Assembly: GCF_028745515.1 (NCBI RefSeq)
Contig: NZ_JAQZSG010000036.1
Span: 1 to 43,188, forward strand
Length of the DNA: 43,188 nt
From: Paenibacillus thermotolerans
GTDB lineage: Bacteria > Bacillota > Bacilli > Paenibacillales > YIM-B00363
Reading direction: 5' to 3'
Shown: in pieces, positions 33,233 through 40,978 of the stretch
Numbering within the stretch: position 1 is the first letter of the stretch
How the letters are laid out: each line of letters starts with the position of its first letter
The notes under the pieces: model-generated
Told to the model about the DNA's origin: nothing
The model's database searches: none
What the model saw: the letters and a program-made list of their open reading frames with translations, nothing else
Translations under genes and position numbers: made by a program

Positions 33233-33703
33233 ATGAAAATGCATGTAGCCATCAATGTGAGAAATTTGGGAACGTCCCTGGAGTTTTACAAAAAGCTGTT
33301 CAACGCGGAGCCGACAAAGGTGAAAGACAATTACGCAAAATTCGAACTTGATGATCCAGCATTGCATTTTTCCCTTAACGTACGGGAATTTGACAACAAA
33401 GGCGTCTTAAACCACTTTGGTTTCCAAGTAAAAAACACCAATGAGGTGCTCGCTGCCAAAGAACGTCTGCAGCAGGCAGGGTTAGTTTCGTTTGACGAAA
33501 TGAACACCACGTGCTGCTATGCGGTGCAAGACAAGATTTGGGTCACCGATCCTGAGGGTAACCCGTGGGAAGTGTTCTTTACGCGTGCGGACAGCGAATT
33601 CGAACCGGCGGAGGACCGCGCGGTGCCGTCCGTTTGCTGCGCGCCTGCACCGGAGCAAGTCACCATTCCTCTTGCCGAGATAAAGAGTAATCAATGCTGC
33701 TGA
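33233..33703 (+). CDS. arsI: ArsI/CadI-type C-As lyase (VOC-fold dioxygenase) with extra CC pairs
   Basis: A 156-residue VOC-superfamily protein. The metal triad positions are His4 (MHVAINV), His61 (LNHFGFQV) and Glu113 (GNPWEVFFTR). The substrate-binding pair C94-C95 in MNTTCCYAVQDKIWVTDPEG is the known signature of ArsI, which breaks the carbon-arsenic bond of trivalent methyl or aromatic arsenicals with Fe(II) and oxygen, giving As(III). The C-terminal tail adds two further pairs, C135-C136 (SVCCAPAP) and C155-C156 (SNQCC at the end). AAAGGAGAG precedes the ATG. CadI-type annotation (cadmium induced) is an alternative name for the same family. No arsenite efflux gene (acr3, arsB) or arsR lies in the window. 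Confidence 0.88.
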   Translation: MKMHVAINVRNLGTSLEFYKKLFNAEPTKVKDNYAKFELDDPALHFSLNVREFDNKGVLNHFGFQVKNTNEVLAAKERLQQAGLVSFDEMNTTCCYAVQDKIWVTDPEGNPWEVFFTRADSEFEPAEDRAVPSVCCAPAPEQVTIPLAEIKSNQCC

Positions 33704-33778
33704 CTCGTGGATGTCCCGGTGATTTCCTTTTGAGAGAACACATCGTTGTCATTAACAGGCGGTTTTTCGACAAAGGTG

Positions 33779-33807
33779 TTGACAGCATCTTACCTGCCAT
33801 GTAGTAT
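33779..33807 (+). promoter_or_regulatory. SigA-type promoter for the riboswitch-EamA unit
   Basis: Perfect TTGACA (33779-33784) and TAGTAT (33802-33807) with 17 bases between. The start would be near 33814, about 50 bases before the riboswitch. Confidence 0.8.
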
Positions 33808-33863
33808 ATGATCCGTTGTCATAAGAGCATTTCGCTAAGGAAAAGCACGAATTTCATATTCCA

Positions 33864-33938
33864 TTCGTATAACCTCGCAGGCCGATGAATACGCAGGGCG
33901 AGGGTTTCTACAGGGAGCCTTAACTTCCTAACTACGAA
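33864..33938 (+). promoter_or_regulatory. Purine riboswitch aptamer, guanine-type, with enlarged L2 loop
   Basis: P1 is TTCGTA (33864-33869) with TACGAA (33933-33938). The J1/2 segment TATAAC then P2 CCTCGC (33873-33878) with GCGAGG (33898-33903). J2/3 contains the invariant GTTTCTAC (33904-33911). P3 AGGGAG (33912-33917) with CTTCCT (33924-33929) closes L3 CCTTAA. The J3/1 base corresponding to position 74 is C (33932), which selects guanine-like ligands over adenine. The L2 loop is 19 bases rather than 7, yet still ends in GG for kissing with CC of L3. The canonical U25-A45 pair is replaced by C-G here. Confidence 0.75.
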
Positions 33939-33988
33939 GCCATTAACGAGTTTTTCGCTCGTTTCTGGCGACGGGGTTAGGATTTTTT
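33926..33988 (+). terminator. Riboswitch expression platform: terminator alternative to P3/P1
   Basis: TCCTAAC (33926-33932) pairs with GTTAGGA (33976-33982), followed by six T. Inner stems are GCCA-TGGC (33939-33942, 33966-33969) and AACGAG-CTCGTT (33945-33950, 33958-33963). The 5' arm is taken from P3 and J3/1 of the aptamer, so ligand-bound aptamer and terminator exclude each other. This is an ON switch by sequence logic. Confidence 0.65.
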
Positions 33989-34076
33989 GCGTCCGAGCCG
34001 TCATGTGACCCGGGGCATGAACGACATGCATGACATGCCAACGCATTTTCTGGACAGCAGGGGGTTATTTGAAGCA

Positions 34077-35030
34077 ATGAAATATTATGTAGCCGTTCTC
34101 GCGGGAGCGATGAGTTACGGCATATTATCGACGATTGTGGTTCTGGCTTACGGGCAGGGCTATCAACTGGGCGAGGTGGTCGGAAGCCAGCTGCTGACGG
34201 GATTTATTCTGTCGTGGATGCTCGCTCTATACACCAAATTCAAACGGAGAAGGAGGGCACGCGAAGCAGGCCAACACCCAGGCGGAGCTGCCCAGACCCA
34301 TGTCTTACAGCGGCTGACGTGGAAACACCGTCTGCTGCTGATGGCAGCGGGTACGCCAACCGTCATCACCGGACTCGTATATTATCAATCGCTGCGGTAC
34401 ATTCCGGCATCGCTGGCCATCATCCTGTTGTTCCAGTTCACCTGGATCAGCGTGCTGATTCAGGCGGTGGTCAAGCGCCAGCGGCCCGATAAAGTAACGC
34501 TGCTGGCGCTGCTGGTCCTGTTCGGCGGCACGCCGCTTGCTGCGGGTTTCTTGGAGCAGGGTCTTGGCGAATTCAATGTTTTGGGCATGGCGTTCGGCCT
34601 GATGGCGGCGGTAAGCTACTCGCTGTTCGTCCTGTTTAGCGGCAAGGCCGTGCCGGCTGCGCATCCGGCATACCGGAGTGCTTGGATGGTAACGGGCGGC
34701 ATGATCTTGCTCTTCATCTTGTTCCCGCCAATATTTCTCTTCAACGGATTGATCTGGAGCCAACTTCTAGTGTTTGGCTTGGTGCTCGGCTTCTTCGGGG
34801 CATTCATTCCGCCCGTACTGTTCGCGATCGGCGTACCTCATATTGGCGGGGATATGGCAGGTATCATCGGCGCAGCTGAACTTCCGGTGGCGGTGCTTAT
34901 GTCCTCCATCGTGCTCCGCGAGCATGTAAGCGGACTGCAGTGGATCGGCGTGATCATCGTGCTCATCGGAGTGGCGCTGCCCGAACTGCAAAAATACCGG
35001 CTTTCGCGGTCAAAAACGATTTATTCTTGA
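34077..35030 (+). CDS. EamA/DMT-family transporter under purine riboswitch control
   Basis: A 317-residue protein with about ten membrane helices in two EamA repeats: AGAMSYGILSTIVVLAYGQG at the start, then YYQSLRYIPASLAIILLFQFTWISVLIQ, and the second half with SLFVLFSGKAVPAAHP and the terminal 'GAAELPVAVLMSSIVLREHVSGLQWIGVIIVLIGVALPE'. Such drug/metabolite transporters are mostly exporters. The frame is open from 33987, but the ATG at 34077 has AGGGGG 12 bases before it and begins at helix 1; the ATGs at 34017, 34026 and 34035 are possible alternatives. The purine aptamer and terminator directly upstream suggest that it moves a purine or related compound out when this accumulates, as pbuE does under adenine control in B. 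subtilis. The substrate is inference. Confidence 0.85.
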   Translation: MKYYVAVLAGAMSYGILSTIVVLAYGQGYQLGEVVGSQLLTGFILSWMLALYTKFKRRRRAREAGQHPGGAAQTHVLQRLTWKHRLLLMAAGTPTVITGLVYYQSLRYIPASLAIILLFQFTWISVLIQAVVKRQRPDKVTLLALLVLFGGTPLAAGFLEQGLGEFNVLGMAFGLMAAVSYSLFVLFSGKAVPAAHPAYRSAWMVTGGMILLFILFPPIFLFNGLIWSQLLVFGLVLGFFGAFIPPVLFAIGVPHIGGDMAGIIGAAELPVAVLMSSIVLREHVSGLQWIGVIIVLIGVALPELQKYRLSRSKTIYS

Positions 35031-35048
35031 GATTATCCGGGGACGCCA

Positions 35049-35091
35049 GGAATGCGGCGCGTTCCGTAGGTGCAAACGCTATTCGCGTTTG
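35049..35091 (+). other. Two consecutive hairpins of unknown role
   Basis: GGAATGC-GCGTTCC (35049-35055, 35059-35065, with one G-U pair) and CAAACGC-GCGTTTG (35073-35079, 35085-35091) lie between the transporter stop and a terminator. Neither has a T-run. I could not match the layout to a known riboswitch; it may be a structured 3' untranslated region. Confidence 0.4.
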
Positions 35092-35110
35092 GGCCTTCGG
35101 ACTATAAAGT

Positions 35111-35144
35111 GTCATGCAGTTTTTTTAGCTGCATGGCTTTTTTT
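35111..35144 (+). terminator. Rho-independent terminator after the EamA gene
   Basis: GTCATGCAG (35111-35119) pairs with CTGCATGGC (35129-35137) around a T-rich loop, and seven T follow. It closes the transporter transcript 50 bases before the GH3 gene start. Confidence 0.85.
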
Positions 35145-35194
35145 ATGTGATATGCTTACATAAGCCAAGCATACAACAAGAGAGGGGAACCATC

Positions 35195-37468
35195 ATGAAT
35201 AATTGGCAGAAGTTTCTTGCGAAGCTGTGTTTTGCGGGCATGGTTGTGTTTCTAGCAATTGTAAACGTTCCGGGAGCTGAGGCGGCTCAGCGTTTCACAG
35301 ATTTGCAAAATGTAAGCTGGGCAGCGGACGACATTCATTATTTAGCCGACCGGGGAACAGTCGCCGGTTACGGCAGCGGCAGCTTTAAGCCATTGACTTC
35401 GATCACAAGGGCGCAAGCCGTTACTTATTTAGTGCGTGAGCTGTATCCGGAAGCGACTCCATCTGCGGAGAGGCGTTATCCGGATGTTCCAGGCACCCAC
35501 ATGTTTCATCGGGAGATTATCATTGCCTCCGATATGGGCTTGGCAGGCGGTCTGCCGGACGGCTCGTTCAAGCCGGACGCTCCGATTAGCCGCGCAGAAA
35601 CCGTGGCGTTGCTATCCCGCGCTTATGATCTGTCTGCCGGAAACCGACAGGCAAAATTGCGGGACATTGAGGGTCACTGGGCTGAAGCGTCTATTAGGCT
35701 GCTTGCTTCCAACGGATTGGTCGGCGGATATTCGGACGGCTCTTTTCGGCCGAACCGTGCCGTGAATCGGGCGGAATATGCCGTATTTCTATCCCGTGTC
35801 ATTCAGTTCAAAAGGGAGCAGGCGATTGAGGCCCAGGATTGGGATCAACTCCTGTCGCTGATGACACTGGAGGAAAAAGCGGGACAAATGCTAATGCCGG
35901 ATATCCGTATGTGGCAAAACAAACCGACGATTACTGCAAATGCGGGTATTGCATCGACGGTTCGGGACCACCGGTTGGGAGGCCTGATTTTATTTGAAAA
36001 AAATATAACAGACATGAAGCAGATGACGACCCTAAATCATAATCTGCAAGAGCTTGCGGGCGATATCCCTTTATTCCTGGGCATTGATCAGGAGGGAGGC
36101 GTGATCAAACGTATTCCGGGGGGAACCAATCTTCCCGGCGCAATGGCACTTGGAGCCACGAGAAATTCGGCATTGTCGTTTGAAGCAGGTAAAGTAACGG
36201 GAGCCGAGCTTAAAGCGCTTGGGGTGAATTTGGATTTTGCGCCGGTGCTTGATGTGAATGTCAATCCGGACAACCCGATCATTGGTATCCGTTCCTTCGG
36301 ATCCGATCCGGGGCTTGTCTCCAAGTTAGGCGTAGCGTTCTTGAAAGGATTGAAGCAGGAAAGTGTTATTTCGGCGGTTAAGCATTTTCCCGGTCATGGA
36401 GATACGATTGAAGATTCGCATCTGGGATTGCCTGTCGTTGCGCATGACCGCGGGCGGTTGGAGCAGGTGGAGCTGCGTCCGTTTCGGGAAGCGATCGAGC
36501 AGGGCGCGGATATGATAATGACTGCTCATGTCGCGTTTCCGGCTATTGAAGACGGCACGGTTCGCTCGAAGAAGGACGGTTCGAGCATCTCCTTGCCTGC
36601 CACTTTATCAAGAAAAGTGGTCACTGGACTGTTAAGGGATGAATTGGGCTTTCAAGGAGTAGTGATATCCGATGCGTTCACGATGAACGGGATTGCGCAA
36701 CACTTTGGCGAAGAAGAAGCGGTTGTGCGCGCTATATCTGCAGGCGTAGACATCGTTCTGATGCCGCGGAATATTACGGACGCTTTCGACGCGATTGTAC
36801 GGGCGGTGAAAACAGGTGAGCTCCAAGAGCAGCAGCTGGATGCGTCCGTAAAACGTATTTTGCGACTGAAGCACAAATATGGATTGTTTGCGAAGCCGTT
36901 GCCGTTGCCGTTGCAATCCAAACTTCAAAATGTGCAGCTTGTTGTGGGTTCGGCGTCGCACCGCGCAATTGAACGAAGGATTGCAGAGGCTGCCGTCACC
37001 GCATTGAACGATGGCGGCGGACGGCTTGCGTATCAAATTAGCGATGGGGATGTCGTTGCTGTCGTAGCGCCAAATGCGTCACAGGCACAGTTGATCGAGA
37101 GCCTTCTGAAGGGACTCGGTTTGCCTCGGCGATTCAGCGTGGACACAGTGATCCAAGGTGAAGCAAGCCAGGAAGAGACGGCGAGGGCGATTACCAGGGC
37201 CGATTTCGTAATCGCGGCATCCTACCAGTTCCGAAGTCCCCTAAACAAGCATAATTGGCCGGACTACCAAGCGTTAATTCATGATTTGAACACACATTCC
37301 AAACCTTATGTGCTGCTTTCCTTAGGCAATCCGTATGAGCTGATTTTTCTGCGGGACGTCAGCACTGCACTTGCCGTTTACGGGGCAGAGGAGCCAAACA
37401 TCTCTGCAGGCCTGAGAGTGATTTTTGGGCAATCCGAAGCGCCCGGTACGCTGCCGGTTGGCTTATAG
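35195..37468 (+). CDS. Cell-surface GH3 beta-N-acetylglucosaminidase (NagZ-like) with three SLH domains
   Basis: A 757-residue exported enzyme. The signal peptide (KFLAKLCFAGMVVFLAIVNVP) ends near AEA, residue 30. Three S-layer homology domains follow (about 33-75, 95-140, 155-200; motifs YGSGSFKP.SITRAQAV, DGSFKPDAPISRAETVALL, DGSFRPNRAVNRAEYAVFLSR). The GH3 domain runs from about 218: TLEEKAGQMLM, FLGIDQEGG, FAPVLDVNVNPDNPIIGIRSFGSD, the NagZ-type KHFPGHGDTIEDSHLGLP with the catalytic His-Asp dyad, and the nucleophile in VVISDAFTMNGI. A C-terminal GH3 accessory domain follows. It removes N-acetylglucosamine from peptidoglycan fragments. Attachment via SLH to the wall is inference. The ATG at 35195 has GAGAGGGG 8 bases before it. 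Confidence 0.9.
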   Translation: MNNWQKFLAKLCFAGMVVFLAIVNVPGAEAAQRFTDLQNVSWAADDIHYLADRGTVAGYGSGSFKPLTSITRAQAVTYLVRELYPEATPSAERRYPDVPGTHMFHREIIIASDMGLAGGLPDGSFKPDAPISRAETVALLSRAYDLSAGNRQAKLRDIEGHWAEASIRLLASNGLVGGYSDGSFRPNRAVNRAEYAVFLSRVIQFKREQAIEAQDWDQLLSLMTLEEKAGQMLMPDIRMWQNKPTITANAGIASTVRDHRLGGLILFEKNITDMKQMTTLNHNLQELAGDIPLFLGIDQEGGVIKRIPGGTNLPGAMALGATRNSALSFEAGKVTGAELKALGVNLDFAPVLDVNVNPDNPIIGIRSFGSDPGLVSKLGVAFLKGLKQESVISAVKHFPGHGDTIEDSHLGLPVVAHDRGRLEQVELRPFREAIEQGADMIMTAHVAFPAIEDGTVRSKKDGSSISLPATLSRKVVTGLLRDELGFQGVVISDAFTMNGIAQHFGEEEAVVRAISAGVDIVLMPRNITDAFDAIVRAVKTGELQEQQLDASVKRILRLKHKYGLFAKPLPLPLQSKLQNVQLVVGSASHRAIERRIAEAAVTALNDGGGRLAYQISDGDVVAVVAPNASQAQLIESLLKGLGLPRRFSVDTVIQGEASQEETARAITRADFVIAASYQFRSPLNKHNWPDYQALIHDLNTHSKPYVLLSLGNPYELIFLRDVSTALAVYGAEEPNISAGLRVIFGQSEAPGTLPVGL

Positions 37469-37536
37469 CTTGTAACCGGGCTAACTTTATATGGTAAAAT
37501 CATGAAAAGCGGGCGAGGTGCAAGGGGGAGTGGGGA

Positions 37537-38049
37537 GTGAAGATAACATGTTTAATCGCAACTTTTTTTTCTGTAATTTTACTTATGACAAGCGGATGTT
37601 CGAAGAATGAACCGTTAATTACAGAGAAACTTCAATCCGCTTTTCCCGACGATGTTCAAACGGATGAAATTTATCATGCGGAAATTTTCAAAAATGGCGT
37701 GCTTGTCTTTTTTGGAAGTAACGATGGTTTAGGCGCGGCATTTTTCAAACAAAAATCGGAACGGTGGGAATGGGCAGCAGGAACAGGATACCCATCCCTC
37801 CATCCGCATAAGGGCTTGTCGGCCATGCATTCCAATCGCGAGGAAATATCTTTATATATTTCTTATGGCGTTATTACGGACCCTGAAATTGTTGAAGTTC
37901 GGGCGGGGGAAACCAAAGCTAAAATGATTCAAACCGCTGACGGAACCAGAATATGGTTTATCACTTATGAAAATCCACTCGGACAAGATGGCTCGCTTCC
38001 CCCAATAAGCGGTAAAGATCATCAGGGGCATGAGATCATTACGATGTAA
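37537..38049 (+). CDS. Small lipoprotein, unknown function
   Basis: A 170-residue protein with signal peptide MKITCLIATFFSVILLMTSGCSK; the lipobox MTSGC sets the lipidated Cys at residue 21. The mature part is beta-rich with aromatic and charged residues (HAEIFKNGVLVFFGSND, then SERWEWAAGTGYPSLHP). It is similar in character to small Bacillus lipoproteins of unknown role, and I cannot name a family. The start is GTG at 37537, after the G-rich AAGGGGGAG. Base composition is lower in G+C than the NagZ gene upstream. It ends 12 bases before the converging AraC gene. Confidence 0.7.
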   Translation: MKITCLIATFFSVILLMTSGCSKNEPLITEKLQSAFPDDVQTDEIYHAEIFKNGVLVFFGSNDGLGAAFFKQKSERWEWAAGTGYPSLHPHKGLSAMHSNREEISLYISYGVITDPEIVEVRAGETKAKMIQTADGTRIWFITYENPLGQDGSLPPISGKDHQGHEIITM

Positions 38050-38061
38050 TGCAATTCCGGT

Positions 38062-38853
38062 TCAACGACGGAGTGAGGATCTTTCGCTCAAATAATGAGA
38101 GGGCGGAACTCCTGTCAACCGGCGAAACGTTTTATTGAAAAAAGAAACATCGCTGTATCCCAGATACTCGGAAATCTCCGAGACCGTTAACTGGGACTCC
38201 CTTAACATATAAATAGCCGTCTTTATTCGCAAGGAGTGAACGTATTCGCTTATCGTTTGCCCGGTCGTCTTGCTGAAAAGCGTTGCAGCGTAGTTCGGGC
38301 TTTTTCTGATAGCATCCCCAAGGACGTTCTTCGTAATTTTGCCGCGATAATTTTCCTGTATGTATTTTTTCATTAAATCAACGGATCCGTACTTTTCGGA
38401 ATGGATTGCGCCCCGATCCAGCTCTTGATTCCAACGAGTCAGTACTTCGAGCAACAGAGCCGAAGCAAAAACATCATAATACGGCGTTTTCTCAATCCAT
38501 TGGTGAGAAAGCTGTTTCATCCGTTCGTGAATGAGTTCATAACTTCCGATCTTTTTTGAATGGATGTGTTCCTTACAATTCAAAACAGGCAAAATAGGTG
38601 AATCCGATGTAAGAATGAAGGTTGCAACCGTTTTGGTATGGAATACGGTCGGTATGCTTTTTCCGTAGAAATAAGCTCCTTTTGGGAATAATAAAAGATC
38701 CCCTTTTTCAGCTACTACTTTTTTATCGTCTATCCAATATACACATTTGCCATAGGTGACAATGCAAAAATAATAATCCGCTCGATTCCCGTCAGTTTTC
38801 TCCTCATACCAATCCATTACACTGTCCTGCCGCAAAGTTTGAACTCGGATCAT
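38062..38853 (-). CDS. AraC-family transcriptional regulator
   Basis: A 263-residue regulator. The N-terminal half is a cupin-like sensor (YWIDDKKVVAEKGDLLLFPKGAYFYG), and the C-terminal half the two-HTH AraC domain with the signature ISEYLGYSDVSFFNKTFRRLTGVPPSHY (about residue 230 onward). Three ATG codons lie close together (38862, 38859, 38853); the last is chosen because AGGA is 8 bases before it. It is divergent from the pyruvate kinase paralogue, 100 bases apart, with a repeated ACTATATTACA between, so it may regulate that gene. The ligand is unknown, but the cupin sensor suggests a sugar or small metabolite. Confidence 0.85.
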   Translation of the reverse strand: MIRVQTLRQDSVMDWYEEKTDGNRADYYFCIVTYGKCVYWIDDKKVVAEKGDLLLFPKGAYFYGKSIPTVFHTKTVATFILTSDSPILPVLNCKEHIHSKKIGSYELIHERMKQLSHQWIEKTPYYDVFASALLLEVLTRWNQELDRGAIHSEKYGSVDLMKKYIQENYRGKITKNVLGDAIRKSPNYAATLFSKTTGQTISEYVHSLRIKTAIYMLRESQLTVSEISEYLGYSDVSFFNKTFRRLTGVPPSHYLSERSSLRR

Positions 38854-38874
38854 CGCCATCATCCTATTATGCAG

Positions 38875-38904
38875 ACTATATTACACCCATCATACTATAT
38901 TACA
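38875..38904. promoter_or_regulatory. Direct repeat between araC-type gene and pyruvate kinase paralogue
   Basis: ACTATATTACA occurs at 38875-38885 and again at 38894-38904, start-to-start distance 19 bases. Two same-face direct repeats about 20 bases apart are usual AraC-family operators. Function is inferred. Confidence 0.45.
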
Positions 38905-38965
38905 TTTCAAAGAAAAGGCGATATCGATAATATGGTGAAAACGACAGAAACGGCAGGTATTTAAC

Positions 38966-40386
38966 ATGCTAAAAACAAAAATTGTTTGTACTATGGGGCC
39001 TTCATGCGATTCTACCGACGTTATAGGCCGGATGATTCAGGCTGGAATGAACATTGCCAGACTCAATATGGCACATGGCGAATTGGAGGAGCATAACGAT
39101 CGGATCCGAAACATACGACGAGCTGCTCTTGACCAACGAAAATATGTGCCGATTTTGCTGGACATTAAAGGACCTGAAATACGAATCGGGAAATTGAAGG
39201 ACCCGTACGTAGAGCTCGTTAAAGGAAAGGAAAGGAAATCATTCTTACAACGGATCAAGTGCTCGGGGATTCCGATCGAATTTCCGTTAATTATGCAGAT
39301 CTTCCGAAGGTTATTGAAGAAAACGCCAAAATTCTCCTTGATGACGGTCTCATAGAGCTACGTGCGGTCTCCTCGGATGAACGCAATATTCATTGCAATA
39401 TCGTAACGGGCGGGATTCTCAAACCGAGGAAGGGCGTTAATCTGCCCGGCGTAAGAACGACTTTGCCCGGTATTACGGAGCAGGATATTCGTCATATCCA
39501 TTTCGGACTGGAAACCGGAATCGACATCATAGCCGTATCGTTCGTCCGGAAAGCCGGCGACATTCTAGAAGTAAGGAATATATTGGCTGAAAACAATGCG
39601 GCACACATTCAAATCATTTCGAAAATTGAGAATGAGGAAGGCGTTTCGAATATAGATGAAATTGTTGCAGTTTCTGATGGAATTATGATCGCGCGCGGAG
39701 ATTTAGGGGTCGAAATTCCGGTTGAAGATGTCCCTCTGCTGCAAAAAATAATGATTGAAAAATGTAACGATGCCGCTAAACCCGTCATTGTAGCAACTCA
39801 TATGCTCGAATCGATGCAGGTAAATCCGCGGCCTACTCGAGCGGAGGTCACCGACGTTTCTACAGCCGTACAACAAGGGGCGGATGCTTTAATGCTATCA
39901 GGCGAAACCGCAGCGGGGAAGTATCCGATCGAATCGGTACAAACAATGGCGACCATTGCGGCAAAAACAGAACATATTCTAGACTCCGACCGGCAACGTT
40001 CCGCAAAAAGAACAAGGCAAACTTCAAACGTTACCGAAACAATCAGTCATGCAGCCGTAAGTTCATCCCTGGAAATAAACGCAAAGGCGATCATTACGCC
40101 GACGGAAAGCGGGTTCACTGCCCGAATGGTTTCTAAATATCGTCCCAAAGCGCCCATTTTGGCAATAACTCCACACCCGCACGTCATTCCTAAATTGTGC
40201 CTGCTATGGGGTGTAATTCCGATGATTGGAGAAAGTGTCGGGACAACCGATGAAATGTTTCAAACCGCGATAATCCATTGCGCCAAACTCGGATTTATTG
40301 AAAAAGACGATTTTGTCGTTATCTCTGCCGGAGTACCGATTGGCGAAACGGGAAAAACGAATTTGATTAAGATACACCAAATGTAA
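38966..40386 (+). pseudogene. pyk: Pyruvate kinase paralogue, frameshifted by a 5-base repeat
   Basis: The N-terminal part (38966-39223) has KTKIVCTMGPSCDS and MNIARLNMAHGELEEH, with PILLDIKGPEIRIG. The rest follows in another frame from about 39238 to 40386: DRISVNYADLPK, SFVRKAGDILEVR, IISKIENEEGVSNIDEI, IMIARGDLGVEIP and the Mg/K-site MLESMQ, ending in IGETGKTNLIKIHQM. A (GGAAA)3 run at 39224-39238 causes the shift; with two units, frame and length (472 codons) are restored. The enzyme is the single-domain form, without the extra C-terminal PEP-utilizer domain of B. subtilis Pyk (585 residues). It is thus a second pyruvate kinase, divergent from an AraC regulator, and not necessarily the glycolytic one. 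As written it is non-functional unless slippage restores the frame. Confidence 0.8.
39224..39238 (+). repeat. Pentanucleotide repeat (GGAAA)3 in the pyruvate kinase frame
   Basis: Three tandem GGAAA units. Because the unit is five bases, gain or loss of one unit changes frame; two copies, not three, give the continuous pyruvate kinase frame. Confidence 0.85.
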
Positions 40387-40476
40387 GTCTATTATTGCAG
40401 CAGAGCGACGGACTATTATCCGGACAACGCCCGAATACTATAAGGTTGACACAATCTGTCGAATAGGGGCGTTAAA

Positions 40477-40962
40477 ATGCTGCAAAAAACCCATAGCGTT
40501 GCCGGCTTCGTAGCCGCCGAGCTCGTTCTCGTTTATCGCGACATACCGTTTATATCGTGGGAGGCGGCCGGCGCTTTATTGCTAGGTTGTTTATCCGGAA
40601 CATTGGCCGACGTCGATAAACAAGGATCCACGATGGCAAAGGTGCTTTTTCCTTTATCGGCTCTATTGAAGGTTCTAAAGGTGCGTCATCGTTCACTGAC
40701 TCATTCCATTCTTTTCTTGCTCGCACTGATGTTCGCGGCGTCTCCTTTGCCTGCGCTGTTTTTTTGGACGTTTATCGTTGCTTACGCCTCGCACCCGATC
40801 ATTGATCTCCTTAATGAGCGAGGCGTAGAATTGCTGTGGCCGTTGAAGCGGCATTTTCGCCTGCTCCCCAAGTTTATGGCGATTGATACCGGCTCGGCCG
40901 GTGAAACGGCGTTTCGCTGGGTTTTGCTTGCCGCAAGCTTGTGGATTCCGCTTATGAAATGA
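40477..40962 (+). CDS. YdjM-like membrane-bound metal-dependent hydrolase family protein (DUF457)
   Basis: A 161-residue protein with four membrane helices. Conserved polar residues sit in the pattern of the YdjM family: THSVAG near the start, GTLADVDKQGS (DVD, residues about 46-48), VRHRSLTHSILF and YASHPIIDLLNERGVELLWP. The H-R-x-L-T-H-S and D-V-D motifs are the presumed metal site; the substrate is unknown. The ATG at 40477 is preceded by TAGGGGCG, and TTGACA at 40445 may be the -35. It converges with the DUF92 gene with 16 bases between the stops. Confidence 0.8.
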   Translation: MLQKTHSVAGFVAAELVLVYRDIPFISWEAAGALLLGCLSGTLADVDKQGSTMAKVLFPLSALLKVLKVRHRSLTHSILFLLALMFAASPLPALFFWTFIVAYASHPIIDLLNERGVELLWPLKRHFRLLPKFMAIDTGSAGETAFRWVLLAASLWIPLMK

Positions 40963-40978
40963 TAAGCTTCAGAAATTG

